The notes below the pieces were generated by a model that had not been told where the DNA came from, ran no database searches, and saw only the letters and a program-made list of their open reading frames with translations. Shown one piece after another: positions 49,422 to 61,977 of a stretch of 64,000 bases of DNA (position 1 is its first letter; the number at the start of each line of letters is the position of its first letter). The DNA lies in contig OZ020585.1 in the NCBI GenBank assembly GCA_963971535.1, forward strand, positions 155,607,083-155,671,082, written 5' to 3'. Source of the stretch: Notolepis coatsorum. Its lineage: Eukaryota > Chordata > Actinopteri > Aulopiformes > Paralepididae. The position numbers and the translations under genes were made by a program.

Positions 49422-50546
49422 ATGCGTGCATGCATGAGTGTGTACTGAGCAGCTCACAGAAATTCACTTCCTGAATTGAAAGTGAACTAAACCCAACCCT
49501 AGTATATACAGTATGTATATGTATATGTATATGTATGTGTATATGTATACAGATGTGTATATGTATATGGATGTGTATATGTATTAGGGCTGACCCCGAT
49601 TAGTCGAATAGTCGACTAATCGATCGAAAGGAGATATAATATATATATAATTAGTATTATTATTATTTTGTATCATTCTTTCCAAAAGTAAAGAGGCCTA
49701 GAAGTGTGGCTAATGCTATCAGTGAGGCTAACTGCCTAAGAAAACACTGAAGGCACTGAAAGAGGATTTCACCCATCTAATGAACACACTAGACTAGACA
49801 ATTTATTTATTATGACAAATAATAATAATAAACAAACTTGAAACAAATATCAAGATGTATCCATCAGTGGACCAATTGCATGCTTTTGCAGAGGACAAGA
49901 AGCCTTCAGTCGACTCCTTCAGACATTAAAGGTCCACAATTGTTAACTTTTTGGGCAATTTTACACAATTCCTGTGAGTCTATGGAACACATCTGTAAGG
50001 TTCTTTTCAATACGATTCATTGTTTTGTATTTTTAATCAAGTACTTTGGTGCACCACTTTCTGTCCTTCCAAAGTACAAGCTGTTTTTGGCTGGGCTGCA
50101 CCCATACTCGCAATGCACTTTGACTGACAGTCACCCACCTGCACTATAGCCAAGTCAAATCAAGTCAGGAGTTTTATTTTTCACGGCATACAAGCATACA
50201 GTGAAATGTGGTGGTCATGCCCGCAGCGATTGTGCAACAATACAAGTAATAAGAATAAGACATAACAGGTATAATGTACATAACGTTTACAAAATGCATG
50301 GTAAAAGACATGCTAAGGTCCTGTGATAGTCCTACGGATGAGGCACTGGGTCTTATGTACACTACTATACAATACTATACTATACTATAGTATACAATAT
50401 ACAGTTATACTATATATCCTTATGCTATCTTGCTATATCCATCTATTTACTATACAAGAACCACTCCTGTTCTTTTTTTTATTTATAAATTTTTTTAAGT
50501 GACCTTTTCATTGTGTAAAGTGACCGTTGAGTGTGAGCGTGTGCAG

Positions 50547-50584
<38 letters not shown>

Positions 50585-51148
50585 CGTGCTAAAGTGACTG
50601 TTAGTGTGTGAGCGTATACAGTATGTGTGTTGTGTGTGTGCTCATGTGTGCTTGTGTGTGGAGAGTTCAGTGTTCAAGACTCTGATGGCCTGGGGGAAGA
50701 AGCTGAGCCGAAGTCTCTCTGTCCTAGTTGCTGGTGTGCACAGGCGTTTGCCTGACCGCAGAAGCTTGAACAGGTTGTTGTTGGGGTGGTGAGGGTCTTT
50801 CATTATTCTGCAGGCTCTGGATTTGCACCTCTTGTTATATAAGTCCTGCAGGGGTGGTAGTGCAATACCCGTAGTACGTTCAGCTGAGCGCACCACTCTC
50901 TGTAGGGCCTTCTTGTCCTGTGCCTTGCTGTTTCCATACCAGGCAGTGATGTTTCCAGTCAAGATGCTCTCTACCCCAATCAGTCTGGCTTCCGGACTGG
51001 CCACTCCACAGAAACGGCCCTCATTGCGGTCACAGAGGCACTTCACTTAGCAAAAGCGAAAGGCCTCTCCTCTGTCCTGATTCTCCTAGATCTATCTGCA
51101 GCCTTCGACACAGTCAACCATCAGATCCTCCTCGCGGCCCTCGCAGGA

Positions 51149-52543
51149 ATGGGAGTGGCTGGATCTGCGCTGACATGGCTGACATCATACCTCAACGACC
51201 GCGCCTACCAAGTGTCATGGAGAGGGACTCTGTCGGCCACCCGCCCCCTGCGGACGGGTGTCCCCCAGGGCTCGGTCCTAGGACCCCTTCTCTTCTCCCT
51301 CTACACTAAATCACTGGGTAACATTATCACGTCTCATGGCTTCTCATATCATTGTTATGCCGATGATACTCAACTCTTCCTCTCCTTCCCTCCCTCAGAT
51401 ATACACGTCTCTGAGCGGATCTCGGCCTGTCTGTCCGACATCTCCGCCTGGATGACGACCAACCACCTCAAACTGAACCTAAGCAAAACAGAATTGCTCC
51501 ACCTGCCGGCCAAATCCTCCCCCCTGACCGACCTCTCCATCACAGTCGAGAATGCAGCTGTGACCGCGTCCCCGACCGCCAAGTCTGAGTTTCGTAAAAG
51601 TCAGTCAAAGCTTACCAAAAGCACGAGCAGTGAACTCCAAGACCACGTGACTGAACTCAAACTAGAAAGAAACAGACTAAGAAATGACGTAAACTCCATG
51701 ATCAAAACTGCTAAAAAAAATGTCATCAATGACAAAACTGAGGAAAACAAAAATAAACCACGTGAACTTTGGAAATTACTCAACAATCAACTAGGCTGCA
51801 GTAAAAAACTTAAAACCAGGTTCTCAAACATAAACATAAAGACGGACAACACGCTCATCACAGACAAGCTGGATGTAGCCAATTATTTAAACACTTTCTT
51901 CACAAACATAGCCACAACACTGGTAAACAAACTACCCTCCCACTCAGGGCAGTATGGGGTAGAACACATAGTAGCATACTACAAGAACCTAGGTGTCCAC
52001 AAAGACGACTTCAAACTGGAAATGGTAACTTCAGATGAGGTACTCAAAAAACTGAGCGCCCTCCAACCGAACAAGGCCACTGGCCATGACAACATCCCCT
52101 CCAAATTCCTCAGAGACTCAGCAGCCGCCATCACCCCAGTCATCACACACATAATAAACCTCTCCATAAAACAGGGACACGTCCCCAAGGATTTCAAAAT
52201 TGCGAGAGTAACACCCCTGCACAAAAAGGGCAGCAAATTAGACCCAGGCAACTACCGCCCTGTTTCTATCCTTACATCCATCTCGAAAGTCATGGAAAAG
52301 ATAGTATACGAACAGATCGAAAAGTACCTCGCGGAAAAAAATCTAATCTACAAATTCCAATCTGGCTTCAGAACATCCCACTCCACTGACACATGCCTTC
52401 TCTATTTGAACGACCACATCAAACAAGAGGTGGACGCGGGCAAATACTGCGGCATGGTCATGCTGGACCTACAAAAGGCCTTCGACACTGTCAATCACAC
52501 CATTCTGATTGACAAGCTAAAAGCAATTGGTTTTGATCAGTGA
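51149..52543 (+). pseudogene. chimeric 464-codon ORF across two nested LINEs
   Basis: Reads continuously from the L2-like RT (with its YADD box at about 51357) across the junction at 51583/51584 into the CR1/jockey-like RT (NKATGHDNIPSKFLRDSAAA, YRPVSILTSISKVMEKIV, MVMLDLQKAFDTVNHTILI). The in-frame join is fortuitous. The second RT stops before its own ADD box, which lies in the frame at 52540-52743. Confidence 0.9.
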
Positions 52544-54025
52544 ACTGGATACAATCCTACCTGGAGGGGAGAGAACAGATGGTGGAGGTAAACGGTACCC
52601 TATCCCCCCCCCACCTCACAGTGAGCTGTGGTGTTCCACAAGGAAGCATACTAGGACCGCTACTATTCCTAATTTATGCAAATGACATGTCGTCAGCTTG
52701 TGACTGCAACTTGTTCCTGTTTGCGGACGACTCTGGTCTCTGACAAGAACAAGTTATAGGTTGAAAAAGCCCTCAGCTCGGAACTAGGCAAAATCTGCAT
52801 ATGGCTCGCAGACAACAAACTATCATTACACATGGGCAAAACAGAGTCCATTCTCTTCGGTTCAAATAACAAACTCAGCAAGACCGACGGCTTCTCGGTT
52901 ACAGTGGGTGACAATATTGTCACAAGGAAAGACGAAATTACCTACCTGGGTTCCATCCTAGAGGCTAATCTTTCCTGTGACAAAATGGCATCCAATGTAA
53001 TAAAAAAAAGTCAACCAACGAACTTGATTCTTGTACCGGATCTCCTCTCTGGTAAACAAGAATACCCTGAAGACTCTGGCAGGAGCACTCATTCAAGGGT
53101 ACTACGACTATGCTTGCACCTCATGGTACCAAAGCACCTCAAAGGCACTAAAAAACAAATTACAAACAATCAAAACAAGCTAGTCAGACTACTGCTTGAC
53201 CTGACTCCTAGAACCCACCTCACCCCTGCCCACTTTGACAACCTAGGATGGCTTAGAGTAGACGACAGAGTACAGCAACTTGCAATGGGCCTGGTCTACA
53301 AGATACACTACGTGACCAAGGTACCCATGTACATGTCAAAATACTTCCCAAAGGTCAGTGAATACCACGATCACAACACCAGAGGGAGCTCCACAAATCA
53401 TGTTAAACCCAGATTCGGCTCAAACAAGGGACTAAACACGTTTCGCAATTATGCCACATCAATGTGGAACGCCCTACCCAAAGCTGTAAAGGAATGTGAA
53501 TCACTACCCACTTTCAAAAACACTCAAAGAACACCTACGGGAGACTGCAATTCGAAACTGGCCCCTACAAATGTCCTAACCCAGTTGTACAGTAAATTAT
53601 CAAGTATGGCTTTGTCAGTATTCCAATGTACAGTGTACAGTGTGTCCCCCCATACCCAACCCCCCCCCCCACCACCTCCAATGTAGAGCCCCCACCCACC
53701 CAACCCCACCCAACCCACCCAACCTCCTCCAATGTACAGTTTCTACATCAAATGTATATACACTCTTTTTCTGGACACTTTTTGTATCACAAACAGTACT
53801 GTATTTGCAAATCTGATATGTCATAAATGTATAGATGTAGCAGTACTATCTATCTGTATGTCATGTATGTCATATATGTTATGATGAATTGAAAATGGGG
53901 GACCCTGATGTAAACAAGACGAAAGTCTTTCTCTGGTCTGCATCCCCTTAACAATTGTATGTATTAAGCTGTACTGTACTGTACCCATTCTGCAATCTGT
54001 TAATAAACTTTTCAATCAATCAATC
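51584..54025 (+). mobile_element. CR1/jockey-like LINE nested in the L2-like LINE
   Basis: 2,442 bases flanked by AAG (51581-51583, 54026-54028). RT blocks as listed for the chimeric ORF; then CGVPQGSILGPLLFLIYAND and LFADDSGL (52540-52743), TESILFGSN, and the C-terminus PRTHLTPAHFDNLGWLRVDD, MGLVYKIHYVTKVPMYMSKY, FRNYATSMWNALPKAVKECE (52832-53550). Several frameshifts and stops. The 3' UTR has a C-rich tract (53645-53735) and (CAAT)n tail. This is the parent family of the short 3' fragments elsewhere in the window. Confidence 0.9.
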
Positions 54026-55672
54026 AAGAACTTTGGTGTTGTCCTCGACGACCAGTTGAACTTCTCTGCTTACATCACAGCGGCAACCAGAACCTGCAGA
54101 TTCCTCCTGAGCAACGTCAGAAGGATCCGCCCCTTCCTGACAAAAGAAGCCACCCAACTCCTCGTCCAATCAACAGTCATCTCCCGCCTCGACTACTGCA
54201 ACGCACTGCTAGCTGGCCTCCCGGCCACTGCCACCAAGCCTCTTCAACTCATTCAAAACGCAGCGGCCCGCCTGATCTCAAACCTACCGAAGTCGGCCCA
54301 TGTCACCCCACTTCTTAGGGACCTGCACTGGCTCCCCATTGCTGCACGTATCCGCTTCAAGGCCCTCGACCTAGCATACCGTGCGGCAAAGGGAACAGCT
54401 CCCGCCTACCTCCGGTCAATGGTCTCTAACTACACACCCTCAAGACCCCTAAGCTCTACATCTTCTGGCCGCCTCAGACCTACTCCTATCCAAGCTCCCG
54501 GAGGGTCATCAAAGAGAAGCCGCCTATTCTCAGTCCTTGCCCCACAATGGTGGAATTAACTACCCACCCCAGTTAGGACAGCCGAATCCCGTCCAATCTT
54601 TCGCCGTCGACTAAAGACACACTTCTTCAACCATTATCTGAAATAATAATAAAAAAAAAAAAAATCTAACCCTAACTAACCTTACTGTCATGCACTTGTC
54701 CTAATAAACTAACCTACACTGTAACACGCAACACTTTGATGAATATTGTTACTCAGCTGATAGAGTTGTACCCTTCCTGATGACCTGTCGTACAGAACTT
54801 GTAAGTCGCTACAGCTAAATGACTAAATGTAAATGTAAATGTACAGCTCCGGAGTAGAAGGACTGGAGTATCTTCCCCGATACTCTGAACTTCCTTAACT
54901 GTCTCAGGTGGTAGAGGCACTGCTTCACCTTTTTTACGACTATGGGTGTCGTCCATGTCAGGTCCTCTGAGATGTGGACCCCTAGGTACTTAAAGCTGCT
55001 CACCCTGTCCACGGTAGCCCTGTTTATCCACAGTGGTGTGTGTGTCCCCTGCTGTGTTCTCCTAAAATCCACGATCAGCTCCTTGGTTTTACCAATGTTC
55101 AGGAGCAGGCTGTTGTCCTGACACCAGCGTGCCAGTACATCAACCTCCTCCCAGTAGGCCTTCTCTAGTCGTCAGAGATCAGCCCCACCACCACTGTGTC
55201 GTCCGCAAACTTCACTATGGAGTTGGAGCTGAACCTGGCCACACAGTCATGTGTGTAGAGTGAATACAGCAGGGGGCTCAGAACACAGCCCTGGGGGGAC
55301 CCGATACTCAGGGTGATGGTGTTGGAGGTCTGACCCCCAACCCTGACCGCCTGAGGCCTTTCACTCAGAAAGTCCAGTATTCAGGCGCTCAGAGCGGAGC
55401 GCCTCAGACCCAGCTCGATCAGCTTGTCCACCAGTCTGGTGGGGACTATGGTGTTGAACGCTGAGATAGTCAATGAACAACAGTCTCACATGGCCCCCCT
55501 TCTGGCTGTCTAGGTGAGAGAGGGTGTTGTGTAGTACCTGAGAGACCGCATCGCCAGTGGACCTGTTTGACCTGTATGCAAATTGCAAAGGGTCCATATC
55601 ACTGGGGAGGGAGGCACAAATGTTATCCTTAATCAGCCTCTCAAAACATTTCATGACCACAGAGGTGAGTGC

Positions 55673-56069
<397 letters not shown>

Positions 56070-56235
56070 CCGCAAACGCTAACGTTAATACACTATTGAC
56101 ACAAACGGATGAATGAACAAGGTCCTACTGCTAACTAATTACGACTTAGAGAGCGTGTCAAAAATGCCCAAACTCCATCTTCGATAAGTCTAATACAAAC
56201 TGGATCCAATATTGCTCAATCTGTGAATTTGGGAG

Positions 56236-56590
56236 ATGAGGAGAGACAAAATTAATGAGAATTTTCTGCCGTTTGTTTCTCAGGGTTTTGTTCCTCTGTC
56301 ATCGGGTGTGGAGAAACAAGTCCTGATCAATATCCTGCGGGATACTGGCGCGAAGCAATCAATCATTGGTGGAGGTATGCTGCCCTTCTCGACTGATTCA
56401 TACTGTGGCTCAGATATCCTGGTGTGGGGGTTAAAAATTTGTATAGAGCGTGCGCCATGGCATTATGTTCTGTTGTCGTCTCCATTTGTTTCAGGTAAAC
56501 TCCAAGTTCCCCGGAGACCTCAGCTACCGATAGCCGGTATTGATTTCATTCTTGGAAATTATTTGGCTGGTTGAAAGGTTTTCCCCTTTC
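56236..56590 (+). pseudogene. Ty3/Gypsy-type retropepsin fragment
   Basis: A short open frame with the aspartic protease active site DTGA (56341-56352) in the context LINILRDTGAKQSIIGG, and GIDFILGNYLAGG near its end. Only the protease remains; RT, RNase H and integrase are absent before the 3' LTR-like sequence. A defective remnant of an LTR retrotransposon. Confidence 0.75.
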
Positions 56591-56696
56591 CTGAGGTAAG
56601 TGAAGACCTGGCCCCCGATGTTTGTGTTGCTCCGCCAATTGCTTTAACCTTTCCCCTTTTTAGGGGAAAATGTTAGATTTTTTCCCGCTGGGGAGG

Positions 56697-57242
56697 TGTT
56701 ATGACCCTTGGGTGATTTATTGTGGAAAATGTGTTGCGTCAGTTAACCTGCTCCTCTTCCTTTCCAGTGTGAGCAATTAGTTTGTGAGTGTGGGGGAGCG
56801 ATGAACTGCAGGTGGGGTTCCTCTGATTGGCTGGAAGACTGATTCACAGAGGAGCTGATTGGTCCAGCCAGCAGATTTAAACTCCAGCTATCAAGTCATC
56901 TTTCTCTCGCTCCTCCACTCCCAACGATCTGCTATGATTTGTGTAATTTTGTTGTATTAAGTGACCTGTGCTGAAAGGTTACAGCGGTAGTATAGGTTAT
57001 GTATTTTTCTCTTTAAACAAATGTAAATAACCTGTCTTGTAATTGTATCTAACCTTGTTTATTACTTCAAATTGTCAAGTAGCAGCAATAGCATGTATAT
57101 TTAGAAGTCAGGTTAGATTTTGTATTTGTTTCCATTTTGTTTTGTTAGGAAAGTTAGGAATTTAGGGTTATTTAAGTTATGTTATTTGACCTTTTGATTA
57201 TAGTTTCATGGATGTCCTTGGGAGTTGAAAGAGTGTTGAACA
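56697..57242 (+). mobile_element. probable 3' LTR of the Gypsy remnant
   Basis: Begins TGTTATGACCC directly after a purine-rich CTGGGGAGG (polypurine tract-like) and may end GTTGAACA at 57242. It contains ATTTAAAC (about 56875) as a possible TATA-type box. The right end is approximate; no 5' LTR lies in the window. Confidence 0.5.
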
Positions 57243-57375
57243 TGTTGGGGCATGTTGGGGCAACATGTGTATAGTATATGTATAGATGTGTATCTGTACA
57301 GTATATGGATGTGGTTATGTGTATATGGATGTGTATATGGATATAGATATGTATATGGATGTGTATATATATGGA

Positions 57376-57379
57376 TGTG

Positions 57380-57474
<95 letters not shown>

Positions 57475-57487
57475 GTGTGTGTGCGCG
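57376..57487. repeat. (GT)n microsatellite
   Basis: Long GT run with a few GC interruptions, preceded by TATGGATGTGTA repeats from 57300. It ends about 45 bases from the exon donor at 57531. Confidence 0.97.
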
Positions 57488-57531
57488 CACGCGTGTGTGT
57501 GTTCCATGTGCATGTGTAGAGGTCCACTCAC

Positions 57532-57877
57532 TCGTCACGGAGATGGCAGGGGTATGGGAAGGGCTGCAGCTGGACAGCCGGCTCTGAGACCTTGTGTCCA
57601 GTCTGGGTCTCGATGATGGCCCGTTCGATGGTCTCCTGCAGGTAGATGAAGCCTCGGTTGTAGCGCAGTGTCTGCCTGGCCGAGATGTGCGTCTGCTTCA
57701 CAAAGTACGGGTTGCGCACCCGATCTGTGCGCATGACATTGTCCATGTGCATGCGGATGGTGTAGCTGACTTTGGGAGGCAGGGAGACGGTGGAGGACGA
57801 GAATGAGGACGAGGTGTCCCTACCTTTCCTGGATGAGTTCTGTTTCTTCTGGTCTTTGGGAAGCTTGAAGATGACAC
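57532..57877 (-). CDS. abca12: abca12 exon, end of first extracellular domain
   Basis: The largest exon here (346 bases). It starts GVIFKLPKDQKK, passes through a Ser-rich insert, then VSYTIRMHMDNVMRTDRVRN, GFIYLQETIERAIIETQTG and QPFPYPC, the conserved ECD1 end before TM2. The Ser/Lys-rich insert (about residues 12-30 of the exon) has no obvious counterpart in the mammalian protein. Donor GACGA|GTGAGT, phase 2. The donor is about 45 bases from a long GT repeat and opens the 21.4-kb intron. Confidence 0.93.
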
Positions 57878-58270
57878 CTGAGACACAGATACAGAGACTA
57901 AATGTGTCAGTCTGTACATTTTGGAGCATCTGTTCCTAGGACAGTGCCGGTAATGTGTACGTCTCTGTCAGATCTGTTTTGACAGATCGTTCACAGATTA
58001 AGAGATATTTAATCCTGCCAACAATCCTTCACGACTGAAACTTGGACCTTTGTGGTTAAATCCAATAACATTTGGAGCAGGGAGGCAGGATCTACCTTTT
58101 ACACTTCATAGCCCGTAATGTACACTGAGTGATTGACAAGCCTTCCGTTCATTTAAATGAAATGTCTTGATATGGTAATATGGAGAAAAAGCAAACTAAC
58201 ATTTTGCTTACTTGTTGGTATATTGTATTTAAAGTGTCAGTCAACGTGATCTTAAGCAGTGTCCACTCAC
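57878..58270. other. short intron, nothing recognised
   Basis: 393 bases of unique-looking sequence. Confidence 0.45.
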
Positions 58271-58450
58271 TTGCAAAGAGGTTACGATTCTTGGCGAGAT
58301 CCTGAGCTTCGGCGTTGAGCTCGTCGTCGGAGTCGTAACCACGGTAGCGGTCAAACTTGATGCAGGTGGAGATGTTGACCATCAGGTTGGACAAGGTGGT
58401 GATCTGCTTGAGGATGTGCTTGTTCTTCTCCAGCATGACGGTCATGTTAG
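58271..58450 (-). CDS. abca12: abca12 exon, first extracellular domain
   Basis: Encodes NMTVMLEKNKHILKQITTLS, then LMVNISTC, KFDRYRGYDSDDELNAEA and NRNLFAS. The LSNLMVNIS block is typical of ABCA ECD1, with a potential N-glycosylation site (NIS). Acceptor TTGCAG, donor GCAA|GTGAGT, phase 1 at the 3' end, 180 bases. Confidence 0.92.
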
Positions 58451-58535
58451 CTGCAACAAGACACGACAGGTAGTGAATTTAATTATATTAATAAATATAA
58501 ATGTAATATAAAAAATTATATGCATCTATTATTAA

Positions 58536-58819
58536 AGAGATTTGCACTACATTCATACCTCATTTGCACCTTACCCTAATTTGTGTACCTCATTTCTGCA
58601 TTGTACCTCACTGTTACCCATTTTACTCTGTATTGTATATTGTATGTATATTGAACATTCCTTTACTTATTTTTACCTACTTCTTAACTACTTTTTTACT
58701 TACTTTTTTTACTGTATGAAGCACACTCTCAGGCGCTCATAGAGAAACAAGCATTTCATCGTAAAGTATTCTGTATTTTATTGTGACAAATAATAAACAA
58801 ACTTGAACTTGAACTTGAA
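58536..58819 (+). mobile_element. Rex1-like LINE 3' UTR fragment
   Basis: AGAGATTTGCACTACATTCA start, AAGCATTTCATCGTAAAGTA and a CTTGAACTTGAACTTGAA tail. Diverged from the other copies. Confidence 0.8.
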
Positions 58820-58974
58820 TTAGACTTTATGAGCGGATATTAGATACAGTGTTTTCGGTTTTCTGTGCCAGTTGTAGCCTGCATAGCACAAGACCTCCGT
58901 CCCAACCAAGCAATAGGTTTAGCTACCATTTGACAAAACTGAAATGTGCTCCAAATCGAAAGTGTAGTTATTAA

Positions 58975-59402
58975 AGGGGAACTATCTTATAAATGGCCTT
59001 TTTCAGTGTTTAGCATTGTTTCCTAGCTATGTGGACTTATATTAATAGGATCTATGTCTCTAATTCTCATATTGGCGCATTCTTCCAATTCTCCTCTCAC
59101 AATATTCACCCTCACTGAACTGAGTCATCTGAAAATGTGCATATCTGTGATGTCAGAGATTTCTCAGCTGCATAATAATGTGGCAGTTGATGTGGCAGTT
59201 GGCACCAAGCCACACAGTGGTTGGAGCCCAGCCTAAAAACGGCTTAAGATCTTGAGGTAGAAGAATGCTGTTTTTGAGTACTTGATTAGAAATACAAAAC
59301 AATGCATTTTTTTGAAAGAAAACGTACAGAGGTGTTCCATAGACTCACAGGAATTGTGTAAAAGTGCCCAAATAGTGAAAGAAATAGTAAAATAGTTCCC
59401 CT
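58975..59402. mobile_element. TTAA-flanked MITE (piggyBac-like), copy 2
   Basis: Same family as 27431-27845: AGGGGAACTATCTTATAAAT start, AAATAGTTCCCCT end, TTAA on both sides (58971-58974, 59403-59406). The two copies are similar throughout, with a diverged middle (59150-59230). Confidence 0.88.
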
Positions 59403-60009
59403 TTAATAATTTGTCAAATACTTTGGCGAGATATTTAAGTCTAAAACTTATTTCCAATGTTTGACTTTTTCTTGCCTACTGAAATGAAAACATCAAATTA
59501 AACTCTTTCCAACTTTGTTTAGATATCGTACCCTATAGTACAACTTCCAAGTGAAAAAGCCAAGCCGGCTTGAAAAGAGTACCGCAGTACCGCAAGTCCT
59601 TTAGAAGCCGTTTTATATTATACTAGTGCAGTGCTCGCTCAGGGCATGCCGATTGCTTGACCACCGGCACCGGAAGTGCTGCGTTCTAGAGAACCACTAT
59701 ATGGCTGCTTGCAGCGTTCTCAAGAACCGCTCGTTTGATCGACTTCACACTCGACACTGCACTCCCTTGGGTCCTCTGCGATACACATGCCAAGTGTGGA
59801 GTCGATCGGATCGGACGGTTCCTCGACATATGCAAAGGATGGACATACATACAGATGCACGCAGACCGAGATTCTTTATATACCTTCCTTTATATATGTG
59901 CAGGACATTCTTACATTAAAAAGAAAGAGAGCAAAGGGATATGAGGGTGTGAGCCCCTGGGTATACGTGCAGCTTTTTTAAAGTAGGAGCTTCAAATGCA
60001 AGCACTCAC
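59403..60009. other. intronic sequence, nothing recognised
   Basis: No repeat family, RNA gene or supported reading frame. Confidence 0.4.
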
Positions 60010-60100
60010 AGAAGCTGCTGAGTGTCTCCTTCATGTTGGAAACATCGATGTCCGTCTGCATCTGAATGAAATTCTCCACAAAGGAATTGCCCAGGGAATT
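60010..60100 (-). CDS. abca12: abca12 exon, first extracellular domain
   Basis: Short 91-base exon encoding NSLGNSFVENFIQMQTDIDV and then SNMKETLSSF. Acceptor TTAACAG, donor TCT|GTGAGTG, ending phase 1. The intron to its 5' side is only 246 bases. The frame joins cleanly to the next exon. Confidence 0.87.
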
Positions 60101-60346
60101 CTGTTAAGGGGACGGGGTGGGGTTGGGGTAACGGTGGGAAGGGAGAGACGTTGCACAACATCAACATTCAGTCATCAAAGACACTGCCAAGGCCAGCCCC
60201 CCCCCCCGCCAGTACATTTGACAGAAGAAAGGGAGATAGTTGATTGGCAGGTATAAAAAAGGCGAGACAACAGAGAACAGTGGGGCAGGGGGGAAGACGG
60301 AGGACAGTATTGATGTGGGCTCTGCTGAGTCAGCACCACACTGTAC

Positions 60347-60466
60347 CTGCAGCATGGGCAGCGTGCTGCTGAGGATCTTGGCAGACTTCACAATGTAGCT
60401 GGAGGAGTCGATCCAGTCCTCGGAGTACTTCCGCAGGTTGGCGAACTCCTCCAGGGTGGCGTTGGA
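60347..60466 (-). CDS. abca12: abca12 exon, first extracellular domain
   Basis: Forty codons reading SNATLEEFANLRKYSEDW through to SSTLPMLQ, matching the ABCA12 segment ending in PMLQ. Acceptor CCCAG, donor CAG|GTACAG, phase 0 at both ends. The open reading frames that overlap this exon on the minus strand are in another frame and are not coding. Confidence 0.9.
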
Positions 60467-60523
60467 CTGGGAGGAGAAGGGAGGTCAGAACATGATGAGA
60501 AATGACTGGTCTGGGGTCTGTTA

Positions 60524-60691
<168 letters not shown>

Positions 60692-60799
60692 TTTTCCTTG
60701 CCATCAGCACAATCCAGCCCAAAGGAGTCAGAACTTACATTTACAGTACATGCAGATTGCTTCTTCAATGAGTCACACCCCAAAATTGTATTGTATTGT

Positions 60800-60803
<4 letters not shown>

Positions 60804-60897
<94 letters not shown>

Positions 60898-60944
60898 TGT
60901 GTGTGTGTGTGTGCACGTGCCTGCGTGTGTGTGTGTGTGTGTGT
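60804..60944. repeat. (GT)n microsatellite
   Basis: Long GT run with short GA/GC interruptions, abutting the LINE tail at 60945. Confidence 0.97.
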
Positions 60945-61867
60945 GATTGATTGATTGATTGAATTGATTGATTGATTGAAAACTTTATTAACAGATTGCA
61001 GAATGGGTACAATACAGTACAGCTCAATATACACAATTGTTAAGGGGATGCAGACCAGAGAAAGACTTTCGTCTTGTTTACATCAGGGTCCCCCAGTTTC
61101 AATTCATCAGGACATATATGACATACATGACATACAGATAGACAGTACTGCTACATCTATACATGTATGACATACCAGATTTGCAAATACAGTACTGTTT
61201 GTGATACAAAAAGAGTCCAGAAAAGAGAGTATATACATTTGACGTAAAAACTGTACATTGGGGGAGGTTGGGTGGGGGGGGGGGCTGGGTGGGTGGGGGG
61301 GGGGGCTGTACATTGGAGGTGGTTGGGTGGGTGGGGGGGTGGGGGGGGGGGGGGGTTGGGTAGGAGGGGTGGGTGGGGAACACTGTACAACTGTACAAGC
61401 AAAACTGTACATTGGAATATTGACAAAACCATACTTGGTCATTTACTGTACATTGGAGAGGGTTGGGTTAGGACATTTACAGGGGCCAATTTTCGAATTG
61501 CAGTCTCCCTTAGGTGTTCTTTGAGAGTGGTTTTGAAAGTGGGTAGTGATTCACATTCCTTTACAGCTTTGGGTAGGGCGTTCCACATTGATGTGGCATA
61601 ATTGCGAAACGTGTTTAGTCCCTTGTTTGAGCCGAATCTGGGTTTAACATGATTTGTGGAGCTCCCTCTGGTGTTGTGATCGTGGTATTCACTGACATTT
61701 GGGAAGTATTTTGACATGTACATGGGTACCTTGGCCGTGTAGTGTATCTTGTAGACCAGGCCCATTGCAAGTTGCTGTACTCTGCCATCTACTCTAAGCC
61801 ATCCTAGGTTGTCAAAGTGGGCAGGGGTGAGGTGGGTTCTAGGAGTAAGGTCAAGCAGTAGTCTGAT
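60945..61867 (-). mobile_element. CR1/jockey-like LINE, RT C-terminus and 3' UTR
   Basis: On the minus strand it encodes PRTHLTPAHFDNLGWLRVD-type sequence through MGLVYKIHYTAKVPMYMSKY, FPNVSEYHDHNTRGSSTNHV and MWNALPKAVKECESLPTFKT, then the 3' UTR with a C-rich tract and (CAAT)n tail. Closely similar to 53170-54025. 5'-truncated at about 61867. Confidence 0.92.
61262..61378. repeat. G-rich tract in a LINE 3' UTR
   Basis: Plus strand is dominated by GGTTGGGTGGG and G runs of up to 14, giving many possible G-quadruplexes. It corresponds to the C-rich stretch of the same LINE family at 53645-53735 and 38367-38392. Confidence 0.9.
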
Positions 61868-61897
61868 TAGTTAATAGTTTGTTTTGTGATGTTTGTA

Positions 61898-61901
<4 letters not shown>

Positions 61902-61970
<69 letters not shown>
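61902..61970. repeat. (GT)n microsatellite
   Basis: Uninterrupted GT run followed by GA-rich sequence (61985-62050). Confidence 0.97.

Positions 61971-61977
<7 letters not shown>

Larger units (their letters stand above)
50975..54841 (+). mobile_element. L2-like LINE inserted into the Rex1-like LINE
   Basis: 5' part 50975-51583 encodes NQSGFRTGHSTETALIAVTE, LILLDLSAAFDTVNHQILL, GVPQGSVLGPLLFSLYTKSL and CYADDTQLFLSF. 3' part 54026-54841 encodes FGVVLDDQLNFSAYITAATR, SRLDYCNALLAGLPATATKP and LHWLPIAARIRFKALDLAYR, then a 3' UTR ending in TAAATG repeats. 5'-truncated in the RT domain. It is interrupted by another LINE (51584-54025). Confidence 0.9.
50151..55672 (-). mobile_element. Rex1-like LINE, interrupted by nested LINEs
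   Basis: Minus-strand copy in two pieces. 55672-54842 encodes [33 protein letters not shown] and [20 protein letters not shown], then KILQSFYSGAV. 50974-50151 encodes [20 protein letters not shown] and FFPQAIRVLN plus the 3' UTR and tail. The break falls between adjacent codons of one gene, with a 3-base duplication TAC (50972-50974, 54842-54844). Several stops and frameshifts; older than the 10.5-kb copy. Confidence 0.88.
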
